A DNA stretch of 64,000 nucleotides from Diplolepis rosae (taxonomy: Eukaryota; Arthropoda; Insecta; Hymenoptera; Diplolepididae): assembly GCA_030998225.1 (NCBI GenBank), contig JAPYXD010000553.1, forward strand, positions 2,976,001-3,040,000, in the 5' to 3' direction. Positions 20,462 through 29,713 of this stretch are shown in pieces. Position 1 is the stretch's first letter; each line of letters opens with the position of its first letter. Made by a program: the position numbers and the translations under genes. The notes beneath the pieces are model-generated. The model did not search any database, was not told where the DNA came from, and saw only the letters and a program-made list of their open reading frames with translations.

Positions 20462-22459
20462 TTGCTCAACTTCAGCAAATGAACACTTTGATCATAAGTT
20501 CTATTTAAATTATCTACTTACATATATGACAGAAATCTAAATTTATTTATTTAACAATTTTTTACTGCAATAAGATTTGCCTAATCACTGTGATTTATAA
20601 TTAAATAATTTTTTGGGCAATTAATTATTTATTTTGTTCTATGGTACGTTCCAAATTTCTCAAAAGCTTTAACTAGTAACTTTATTGAAATGTTATTTTC
20701 ACAATCACAGTGATTCTTAATTGAGATAGTACGTATATTTCTTAACAAAGTACTTTTACTTCAGAATTAAAGTACGGATAATTTATTATATTTATATTCC
20801 AGGGACACATAATATTTTACTTGAATTTCATATATAATAAAAAATAATTGAATTTAGCAGTTCATGCAAAACATGTTTATAATATTTTAAAAATTTTATA
20901 ATTTTCATTAACAATACTCTCAAATTGTTATAATATATTAAATTTTTATATTCGACTATAATTTATTATATGAATAAATTATTTTAAAAACTGTTATTTA
21001 AGTGTTACGAGCGTATCAAGGCGGCAGAATTTTTCCAAAAATTCGTAATAATAAATCATTAATTAAATTTGTATGCCACTTGAAGCGCCCGTAACCCGAG
21101 CACCTTGACAAGACCGCTGATGCAGCTAGATGCAGCTCATTATTGCTCGGGTCGAAGACTTTAAAAAATGGTTGGTTCAGGAAGGAAATTCCCAATCTTG
21201 CTACTTTAAGCCAAATAGTTATTAGCTTAAAATTATTATTATATAACTTCGTCGTTAAGATGCTATTGATTTTGATGTACTTAAACATACAAATGGTAGA
21301 TCAAAGTCAATACAATTGTATGTCATGAAAAATTGGTATACATTCATATTATATTAAATAACTTTTCAATCAAAATATATTAAATTCAATGTTAGCATTA
21401 TTAAAATATATGCATAAAGTATATTAAAATTGAAGTTAAAAGCTGTATTCTTCTTAAGAAGGAAGTATTTCGAATTTAATATGCGCTACTGGAAAACAAA
21501 CTTCTATCATATGCGATGAAAGTTTAATACAGAAATTTCTAACAGTATTCCAACAAATTTTACCTGAGTAATAATTTACCAAATTAATTCGAAATTAAAT
21601 TTAAAATTGGAATGAAGGCAGGATCATTATAAATATAAATGACGAAAACTAATAGGTAAATATCTGTGGGCACTTATATAATCACATGTGTTATATTTCT
21701 ATATTCTGGGTTATATTATATTGTTTTAGATTATTAATGTAAATAATAAAAACTAACGCGTGAATATCTGTACGAATTAATATAATCGCACATTTTGGTT
21801 TGCATAAATTCTAAATTATACTATATTATGATTCAAATATATATTTATATATATATATAGCTTAGAACCACAAAACAACGCGAACTCTTCATAATTTTCA
21901 TTCATACTGTTTCTAAATAAATGTAAACTGTAGGAAAATATTATAAATTGGCACAGGATTCAGATGACTGGAAAGTGAACGCAAGAAGGAGAACGCGAAG
22001 TCTTAAAGAAATAAATTCAAGAATCAAAATATTCAAAAATAGTACGCTAGCGCACATAGTCATTTTTCGGCTCTATCTGGCTACGTTGTGAGAAAAGAAT
22101 ACATTAAACTCAGACTCAAAACGTGGAAAATCTCTCAAACACAAGTATCAATGATGTTTAGTTTTTCCAAGTTTTAACAAGCAAGTATTATAATATATAT
22201 ATATTGTAATACTATATATACTAAGCATGCAAATAAGAATTGCGTTCAATCAAATATGTACATCTAAAAACCTGATAAAATTATTTTAAATAATAATCAT
22301 TTAAGATTTCACATAGACTTTCCATAAATTCAATATATACAAATATTACCTTCTTATATTCTAAATAGAAATATTTTTCATTTCAACCCAGGCTTACAAA
22401 TATAAACTTACGCACATAAATAACAATTTTCCTTAACAGAGTAAGTTATTTTAAAAAAC
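20462..22459. other. AT-rich interior, no gene seen
   Basis: No coding frame with recognisable content. A (TA)n microsatellite is at about 21836-21860 and another short TA run at about 22192-22203. A weak internal hairpin involves GCTCGGGT near 21150 and ACCCGAGC near 21095. Confidence 0.45.
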
Positions 22460-22795
22460 TGTAACGTTCAGGAGATAAAAAATGCAAGATATGAATAATA
22501 GATTCATGTAAAAGGCAAGGAGAATACGAGGACACTCGGTATAATCCTTATCTACACTCTTGCTCTCCTTGTCTTACACATAGCCCTTATGGGGGTTAAG
22601 GCATATAAATATGAGTCCAAATTTTAACGGGTGTCAGTCTTCGATCAGATCTAGATCTGAGGTTTTTACCTCATCTAGTTTCTACAATAAGCACTAGTTC
22701 AACTGTGGGGCGTTCGAGTTCAACTTGTACAACTTCAACTTTAATAAATTACTAGTAAGAAAATAACGTTTTTCTTCAATTTCTATTTCTTTTAC
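22460..22795 (+). repeat. LTR-like segment carrying a promoter and poly(A) signal
   Basis: The segment starts TGTAACGTTC and ends CTTTTACA, giving short TGTAA..TTACA inverted ends, and holds TATAAATA, an arthropod initiator and AATAAA (22743-22748) in LTR order. There is no second copy, no clear target duplication and no obvious primer site, so a true LTR is only one reading; a stand-alone Pol II promoter is the other. Confidence 0.4.
22604..22639 (+). promoter_or_regulatory. Candidate core promoter upstream of the hairpin array
   Basis: TATAAATA at 22604-22611 is followed 32 bases later by TCAGTC (22634-22639), the arthropod initiator, with the likely start at A22636. It points toward the tandem array, which begins about 240 bases downstream. 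A GTAAGA that could be a splice donor lies at 22754. Confidence 0.55.
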
Positions 22796-22870
22796 ATTGA
22801 AATCCATTTGTTCTCCCAACTCTCAATTTTCTAAGTTTATTTTTCACAATTTTCCAAATTCTCAAATTTA

Positions 22871-24215
22871 TATTTGTGTGGTCAGGCCTTTAATAGAGCT
22901 TACCACAGCTTATGTATGTATGACTTTAACTATTCTTAAATTTATATTTGTGTGGTCAGGCCTTTAATAGAGCTTACCACAGTTTATGTTTTTATGACTC
23001 TAACAATTCTTAAATTTATATTTGTGTGGTCAGGCCTTTAATAGAGTTTACCATAGCTTATGTATTTATGACTTTAACAATTCTTAAATTTATATTTGTG
23101 TGGTCAGGCCTTTAATAGAGCTTACCACAGTTTATGTTTTTATGACTTTAACAATTCTTAAATTTATATTTGTGTGGTCAGGCCTTTAATAGAGCTTACC
23201 ACAGTTTATGTTTTTATGACTTTAACAATTCTTAAATTTATATTTGTGTGGTCAGGCCTTTAATAGAGCTTACCACAGTTTATGTTTTTATGATTCTACC
23301 AATTCTCGAAATTTATATTTGTGTGGTCAGGCCTTTAATAGAGCTTACCACAGTTTATGATTTTATGACTTTATCAATTCTCGACTTTTATATTTATGTG
23401 GTGTCAGGCCTCTAATAGAGCTTAACACATTTGATGCTTTCTTCTGATTTTACCAACTTCTCGTATTTTATATTAGTGCAGTGTCAGGCCTTTAATAGAG
23501 CTTAACACATTTGATGTTTTCTTCTGATTTTACCAATTTCTCGTAATTTATATTAGTGCAGTGTCAGGCCTTTAATAGAGCTTAGCACGATCCAAGTTTT
23601 CTATAATTATACCCAATTTTGCATTTTATGTGGTGTCAGGTCTTTAATAGAGCTTAACACATTTGATGTTTTCTTCTGGTATTACCAATTTTTCGTATTT
23701 TATATCAGTACAGTGTCAGGCCTGTAATAGAGCTTAACACATTTGATGTTTTCTTCTGATTTTACCAATTTCTCGTATTTTATATTAGTGCAGTGTCAGG
23801 CCTCTAATAGAGCTTAACACATTTGATGTTTTCTTCTGATTTTACCAATTTCTCGTATTTTATATTAGTGCAGTGTCAGGCCTCTAATAGAGCTTAACAC
23901 ATTTGATGTTTTCTTATGATTTTACCAATTTCTCGTAATTTATATTAGTGCAGTGTCAGGCCTTTAATAGAGCTTAGCACGATCCAAGTTTTTATAATTA
24001 TACCCAATTTTGCATTTTATGTGGTGTCAGGCCTTTAATAGAGCTTAACACATTTGATGTTTTCTTCTGGTATTACCAATTTTTCGTATTTTATATCAGT
24101 ACAGTGCCAGGCCTTTAATAGAGTTTAGCACAGGTACATTTCTCGCAGATTTATCTTAGTGCCAAGGTGTTTAACTTATATGGTGCCAGGCCTATAATAG
24201 AGCCTAGCATATATT
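22871..24215 (+). repeat. 18-copy tandem array of a covarying hairpin unit
   Basis: The core AGGCCTTTAATAGAGCTT starts at about 22883, 22957, 23031, 23105, 23179, 23253, 23328, 23405, 23485, 23565, 23637, 23717, 23797, 23877, 23957, 24028, 24108 and 24187. The period is 74-75 bp for copies 1-7 and mostly 80 bp afterwards, with two 71-72 bp units. Each copy can fold as a lower stem (GTGG/CCAC, GTGT/ACAC, GTGT/GCAC or GTGC/GCAC), a C-containing internal loop or bulge, an upper stem AGGC/GCTT (also AGGC/GTTT, AGGT/GCTT, AGGC/GCCT) and a loop CTTTAATAGA varying mainly at its third base. A block from copy 10 to copy 12 is repeated at copies 15-17 with 391 bp offset, showing recent unequal exchange. 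There is no open reading frame through the array. Confidence 0.92.
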
Positions 24216-25206
24216 CAATTTTCCATACCTTATGGTATATATTTATATTTGTTAGGGATTTCATCATAATTAAGGATTCTGGGGTTCAACCCTTAAATTT
24301 TCTCGAAACAAGGAATTAATGCTTAGTATCGGTCCGTAATCATCTCGTGGCTCGCGTTTGCTAACAACCTATTTTACATTAGGCGTTCCCTAGGCTATAG
24401 CACGTGGGTGTTGGCCTAAAGGATAATCAACAACATTTGTTGATTTTAAATTTGTGCGTTTCCGGACGTAATACTATAAACAAACTTTGATAGTTGCAAG
24501 TTACCATAGCCAGTGCAGACGATATTTCTGAAAAGGATCTGAACCATTGTTTTTTCTAATTATGAAAAATATTTAAGGTGTCAGAGTCCAGAATTAATAA
24601 TCAACGAAATCGATTTAATTATTTTATAGCGATATTTGATTTATTGGTGTCATGAAATATGATCCAAAAATTTCAACTATGTCAGAAATATCCATTTCAT
24701 CACAAACTTCACTTGGCAACAGGTAATAACAAGTAGGCTACCAAGTAGTTAGGCAATCGGTAATTGCAAAATTACCGGTAAGCATGAATTCCTTCCAAAA
24801 ATCAGGCCACCCAGAAAAATCATCAAGATGCCCCACCTAAGCATCATCGATACAAGTCAGAACTACTCGGACAGTAGAGAATGTAGTTTTTCTACTTTGC
24901 CCGTCCGCGGTTCGGAACAAGTACGTCCTATCACCTGGATAGTTGACTTAGATTCGTAAAAAGGCCTAGCCAGGGCCACAAATTGGGGATTGTACTTGGG
25001 CGGACGTAAATACTTCTAAAATATTTCCTCCGACGAAAGCCGTTCACGGGGTTGTCGCACTAAAAAATTATACAAGTAAAATTTTTACCACTACGCTTCG
25101 CGCTGAAATAATATTTTGAGTGCATCTGTGGTCGGTTAGCCGCGAGAGTTAACTGTGCGTGTACAGCCTGGCGTTGAAAACCTAGCTAGTTAAATACTAA
25201 ATAGCT
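24216..25206. other. No recognised gene downstream of the array
   Basis: Mixed-composition sequence after the array. A GC-richer patch (about 24880-25160, with CGGACG words) stands out, but I see no coding frame, LTR partner or known RNA. Confidence 0.4.
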
Positions 25207-25257
25207 AAGGAAATATACATCTCGTCGAATCTCAAAACGACGAGGAGTTATTTCCTT
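25207..25257. repeat. Small hairpin
   Basis: AAGGAAATA and CTCGTCG pair with CGACGAG and TATTTCCTT around an AT-rich 10-base loop; a 4-5 base internal loop separates the two stems. Confidence 0.6.
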
Positions 25258-26261
25258 ATAACCAGAAATAGGTTTATTGTGAGACAGGAGTGGCGAAGGA
25301 CAGGCAATTTAAAAGTACTGCCTTCCTTCTAGTTCAAAGTTATCCATTTCTTTCTCGCCTTAAAGCTATAGGGTTGAAGCAAAGAAAAAGGGTGTGTGCG
25401 CGAGTGAGTCGCGCAGGGACAAGGGTGGTTCCTTTTTGGAACCACGACAATCTCAAATCGAATTTGGCCCGGATCTCCAGGACTTCAGTAGCCAGAACGT
25501 ATTCTCCTTCTTTACTTTTGCTCCCAGGACATCCGGTAGGATTCAGGAACTAGAATAAACATAAGGATGCGGTAATGTACAAAATCCAAACATTGTATCG
25601 TTCTCATTGATATTTATTCCGTATTTCTAAAACTCTACTAGAAAAGTGTTCACATCGGTCTGTTATTTTGCTTTTCTTAAGAATAAATTGTCTTTTTATA
25701 TTTATGTGAATTTTAGCCACTTGATTCGAAATTATTTGAAGCACCTTTTCCCATTTTCTTTCTTTCAAAATTAAAAGTGATAAGCGTTGGCGTGTAGAAT
25801 ACACTCTTAGTCCGAGAGTAGAAGACCAGCGACTCCACATAATAATAAACGAATTCAGTTAATATTTATGTTAACTAAATTCGTCAGTTTGGACGACCTC
25901 CGCGTACCCATTTTATTGATTAGTAAGGTTTATTAAGAGTAATTGTTTTTACTTTTTATGAATTTTATTTAAATTAATAATAGCCGTACGTAACATTAAG
26001 ATAAGTATTTTTCTCAATTACTTTATTTACAATTATTAACATCAATTTTTCAAACTCAAATATCTATAAACGCTTAGGAGAAAGCAGTGTCTTGTTTTTA
26101 ATCTACCTCTTATATTTTTATGTTTTCTCTATGTTTTTTTTCATTACTGAAAATAATAATTATGTTTCAGTGAACAAATTCTCATTTTTTACGATTTTTC
26201 ACTATTAAATAATGTTGTTATCTTATTTCCATCATTATGTCATAAGAGGTAATGTAAAAAC

Positions 26262-26328
26262 AGGGCCGAACAGCAGCTGCGCCCTCTAGCGGATTAGTTT
26301 TGGTGACGTCACAAGTGGAAGTATATAT
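26262..26328 (-). repeat. Right inverted end of the possible 6.1 kb element
   Basis: Inverted partner of 20217-20284; the outer part reads GTGACGTCACAAGTGGAAGT. The stretch between 25560 and 26262 contains only a small palindrome (25848-25884, ACGAATT..AATTCGT) and no gene I can support. Confidence 0.6.
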
Positions 26329-26383
26329 TTGCCTAAGGTTTTCTGGTTAAAACTGAGGAGTCGGACAGGGCCGATTTATACCT

Positions 26384-26556
26384 TCTGTTGGTCGGTCGTC
26401 TGCAGGCAGACGCAAAAAGAGGGACATATAAGTCAAATGGCTAGAACAGAGATAAACAAAATTTACTATTATAGTGAAATTTCGTCTATCTCACTTGATA
26501 ATTTAGAACTATATGTCCTTCTTTTTGCATCTGCTGGCAGATGACCGACCAACGGT
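26384..26556. repeat. Foldback element adjoining a larger MITE
   Basis: Arms 26384-26430 and 26511-26556 contain GGTCGGTCGTCTGCAGGCAG and its near inverse, with CAAAAAGAGGGACATATA inside. The loop is about 80 bp. Confidence 0.65.
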
Positions 26557-26737
26557 AGGTATACATTGTACCATAGTTTTAATTGCCCATAAAATCACCA
26601 TACGTCACTATATTTGGAAAGCAGCGTTAGACGAAGATTATGAAAGGAATGTGTTAGCAAAAACTGCGAGGATTGCAAGATGCAGGATTCCTGTACATTT
26701 CCCTGAAGCGCTCTCTACCACCTATATTTGATATATA

Positions 26738-27494
26738 AAGGGTTTCCCAATAGGGGTGATATGATTTTGAATGTCCCTATCGGGCTCATTTGAACTGAAA
26801 TTTTTGACGTCTGCTGTCAGTTGTCATCAGTAAGGTTTGCCATTTAATCATGAGTAGTTTCACGCTTCCACAACGTTTGGAAATTGTCCAATTATTTTAT
26901 CAAAATTCGAGAAGTTTTGTCGGTGTTCAAAGAGCATATCGTGCAAAATATGGTCGTCATTCTGCTCCATCCGCGCTCTCAATTCGTCGAATAATCGATA
27001 AGTTGGAGAGTGAATTTACTCTATTGGATACTAAGCCTAAAAATCGTATGCGTACCGCACGTTCTACACAGAATATAGCCGCCGTACAGACCAGTATCGA
27101 GGAAAACCGTGAATTGTCCGTGCCACGCCGATCTCAGGAATTGGGCCTGTCCAGGATGACTACCTGGCGTATTTTGCGATTGGATCTTGGCCTGCATCCC
27201 TATAAGATGATTCTGGCCCAAGAACTGAAGCCTAATGACCATCGTTTGCGTCGGGAGTTCGCGGATTGGGCTCTGGAATCAATTGAAAATGATCCCAATT
27301 TTCATCAAAAAATCATCTTTTCTGATGAGGCGCATTTTTGGCTCAAGTCTCGGGGGACATTTGGCCGATATATTGTTTAAATCATAAATGGCATAGAATA
27401 TCCAATATAATAAAAAAGATTTCGATCAATTCCGAATGAATATTCAGTGTTTTTTTTCAATTTCAAAACATATCACCCTTATTGGGAAACCCTT
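26738..27494 (+). mobile_element. Deleted Tc1/mariner-superfamily transposon
   Basis: Terminal repeats AAGGGTTTCCCAATAGGGGT and, reversed, AAGGGTTTCCCAATAAGGGT continue through GATATGATTTTGAA, with TA duplicated on each side. At 757 bp it is too short for a full transposase of this superfamily; the 3' half of the gene is gone. The intact ends mean that it might still be mobilised by an enzyme from elsewhere. Confidence 0.8.
26850..27380 (+). pseudogene. Transposase N-terminal part (HTH plus first DDE aspartate)
   Basis: The 176-codon frame starts with an HTH domain like the DUF4817 type found at the start of many insect transposases (LPQRLEIVQLFYQN, VQRAYRAKYG). A second HTH region follows (PRRSQELGLSRMTTWRIL, then LGLHPYKM). 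The frame ends just after the first catalytic aspartate motif, IIFSDEAHFW, and then runs into unrelated codons GTFGRYIV before a stop. The second and third catalytic acidic residues are absent, so cleavage activity is not possible, although DNA binding might be. It fills most of the element at 26738-27494. Family assignment to the IS630-Tc1-mariner superfamily is firm; the subfamily is not. Confidence 0.8.
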
Positions 27495-27776
27495 TACTTG
27501 CAATTTTTGCCAACGCACTCCTTTCATAATCTTCGTCAAACACTGCTTTTCAAATATAGTGACTTCTGGTGATTTTATGGGCAATTGAAACTTTGGGCAA
27601 CTAAAACTATGGTACAATGTATATGCACCGTGCGAAATCATAGTAGGGAGAGTTAAATCGAAGCCAGCGCACCCAGTGGATAATTTAGGCATTAAAGGAG
27701 GCTGTTTTATATTTCCGAGCAATCAAAATACATGTGCAAATCTAAATTTTGTTTTAATTAAAAAAATATAGCTGAA

Positions 27777-27913
27777 ATGAGCCACCGAAGTTGTTGTGTT
27801 GTGAATTGTAAAAATACAAGCAGGAAAAGTGAGTGTAAATTTTATAAATTTCCAACGTCTAAATGGAAAATAAATCAAAGGAATAAGTGAGTAGCTGCAG
27901 TAAGAAGGCAAAA
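27777..27913 (+). pseudogene. THAP zinc-finger fragment with in-frame stop
   Basis: From ATG at 27777 the translation reads MSHRSCCVVNCKNTSRKSEC then KFYKFPTSKWK, which fits the first half of a THAP DNA-binding domain: C-x4-C spacing near the start and the FYKFP motif. A TGA at 27888-27890 interrupts it where a tryptophan is usual, and similar coding continues for eight codons (VAAVRRQK) to a splice-donor-like GTAAGTAG at 27914. The C-terminal C-x2-H half is not found. THAP domains occur in P-element-type transposases and host regulators; here it is broken. Confidence 0.5.
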
Positions 27914-28226
27914 GTAAGTAGTACCATAACTTTAATTTCGGTAAAAGCAATAACAATGAGATTAGCAAACTTTTAGAAATTCGTAAGTTTAGTATAAAAA
28001 AACAAACATTTTTTAAATCAGTAGTTAAAAAAATGTGATTCAAAATGACTTAAAAATTTTGAGAATTATATATTTAGAAAAAAGAAATTCATGCAATATA
28101 TTTTGAATTTTTTTGATCAAAATGAGAATTTTTTTTCTCTCTGCCACATCCACTATTGCACGAAGCTGTTGTGTCCATTAAATATAAACAAATTAATTAA
28201 TAATATTTGATTCTTTTTCATATAGT

Positions 28227-29212
28227 GTGCCAAAAAACAGTCTGTGGAAAAAGAAGTTTTTCTATGATTTCAAGACTGAGAATTATATCATCAGCAGTGT
28301 CATATGTAAGAAAAGACACTCTTTTTAATAAAAAAATTTAAAAATTACGAAAAATAATATTTTAATAATGTTTTTTATAATAGGATATTTCTTTACTATC
28401 GCTTCTTACCAATTTTTTGAAAATCATTGAAGTTTCTTAAATCATAGCTTATTTTTCGGGGAAAATATTCTCTACAACTTAAACGTTTTCAATTGTTGAA
28501 AATAAATCAATTATTATCAAATACAGCAATTTGTTTACAGAAATTTTGTTTTGGAAAATTGATTTTTAATTATTTCAGTCATTAAAGTATTTATTTTCTA
28601 AAATTGGAAACATTCAAGTTGTAGAGAATATTTTCCCCGAAAAAATAAGCAATGATTTAAGAAGGTAGGTATACATTGTACCATAGTTTTAGTTGCCCAA
28701 AGTTTCAATTGCCCATAAAATCACCAGAAGTCACTATATTTGAAAAGCAGTGTTTGACGAAGATTATGAAAGGAATGCGTTAGCAAAAATTGCAAGTATA
28801 TGTCAAATATAGGCGGTAGAGAGCGCTTCAGGGAAATGTACAGGAATCCTGCATCTTGCAATCCTCGCAGTTTTTGCCAATACATTCCTTTCATAATCTT
28901 CGTCTAACACTGCTTTTCAAATATAGTGACGTCTAGTGATTTTATGGGCAATTGGAACTTTGGGCAACTAAGACTATGGTACAATGTATACCTACCATTT
29001 AAGAAACTTCAATCATTTTTAAAAAATTGGTAAGAAGCGATAGTAAGGAAAAATCCTATTACAAAAAACATTATTAAAAAATTATTTTTCGTAATTTTAA
29101 AATTTTTTTATTAAAAAGAGTGTCTTTTCTTACATATGACACGGCTGATGATATAATTCTCGGTCTTGAAATCACAGAAAAACTTCTTTTTCCACAGACT
29201 GTTTTTTGGCAC
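28227..29212. repeat. Long palindrome with nested elements in its loop
   Basis: Left arm 28227-28445 (from GTGCCAAAAAACAGTCTGTG) and right arm 28997-29212 are inverted copies at high identity, including AAGAAAAGACACTC and TTGGTAAGAAGCGATAGTA. The loop contains a second, shorter inverted repeat (28447-28510 against about 28595-28655, with GGGGAAAATATTCTCTACAA) and a complete MITE. Confidence 0.75.
28664..28996. mobile_element. Complete foldback MITE with 9-bp target duplication
   Basis: The 333 bp element runs from GGTAGGTATACATTGTACC to its inverse. It is flanked by ATTTAAGAA on both sides (28655-28663 and 28997-29005). Nine-base duplications are typical of Mutator-like elements, and a Mutator-type transposase relic lies at 56796-58060. 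A second, interrupted copy is at 26554-27630. Confidence 0.8.
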
Positions 29213-29507
29213 GACAACTACCTTAACCTTATATTTACTGGTTTCTATATAATTTTTATTATGGAAAATACTTACTTTTTACTGCTGATTTCACACAAAT
29301 ACTTCACAAGGAAAAACAATCGAATTTTAAAGTGAATCAAATTGTTTTTTTGTTTGTTTTTTTATTGATAATAAACATTTTTATAACTAAGTCCCATTAT
29401 AATTATTATAATTATACATTGTAAAAGTTCTCGAACAGCCTCCTTTAGTTCACTCATGTTATGGCGCTGCAGTCACGCACGGTGCCTATACCTACCCCGA
29501 TCAACTT

Positions 29508-29673
29508 ATGGTGCATTTATACCTCTGTCTGTCTGACCGGTGCGGACAGAAAATACATAAGAGCAAAAAAGACAGACGTTTTCTTTTTGTCCAATTTTAC
29601 ACTGTCTGTCTCCTTTACTCTTATGTATTTTCTGTCTGCACCGGTCAGGCAGACAGAGGTATAAATGCACCAT
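29508..29673. repeat. Near-perfect hairpin element, 57 bp arms
   Basis: Arms start ATGGTGCATTTATACCTCTG and end with the inverse; they differ at only two or three positions around a 52 bp loop that itself pairs partly (GACAGACG / CTGTCTGTC). Translation products in this area are arm sequence. Confidence 0.8.
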
Positions 29674-29713
29674 GAAGGTGTAAATAGAACCTCAATTGTG
29701 CTGAGGTCAGATC

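Larger units (their letters stand above)
26554..27630. mobile_element. Foldback MITE interrupted by a DDE transposon
   Basis: The left arm (26554-26735) starts GGTAGGTATACATTGTACC. The right arm (27496-27630) carries the inverse, including CATAATCTTCGTC and TTATGGGCAATTG. The same element is present uninterrupted at 28664-28996, which shows that the transposon at 26738-27494 was inserted into this copy later. Confidence 0.75.

Noticed and set aside
22460..22795. Certain solo LTR
   Set aside because: Short inverted ends and LTR-like signals exist, but flanking five-base duplications do not match and there is no second copy.
22871..24215. The tandem array as a CRISPR array
   Set aside because: The units differ in a graded way, the intervals between hairpins are homologous and not unique spacers, and the genome is clearly eukaryotic.
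22871..24215. The hairpin as an iron-responsive element or hammerhead ribozyme
   Set aside because: The bulged C recalls an IRE, but the CAGUGN loop is absent and the loop is about 10 bases. Hammerhead core words (CUGAUGA, GAAA) are missing.
25290..25553. 87-codon plus-strand frame
   Set aside because: Arg/Ser-rich without motif, no neighbouring exon or conserved pattern; likely chance.
29461..29664. 67-codon protein frame
   Set aside because: The translation reads through both arms of a hairpin and mirrors itself; no independent support.
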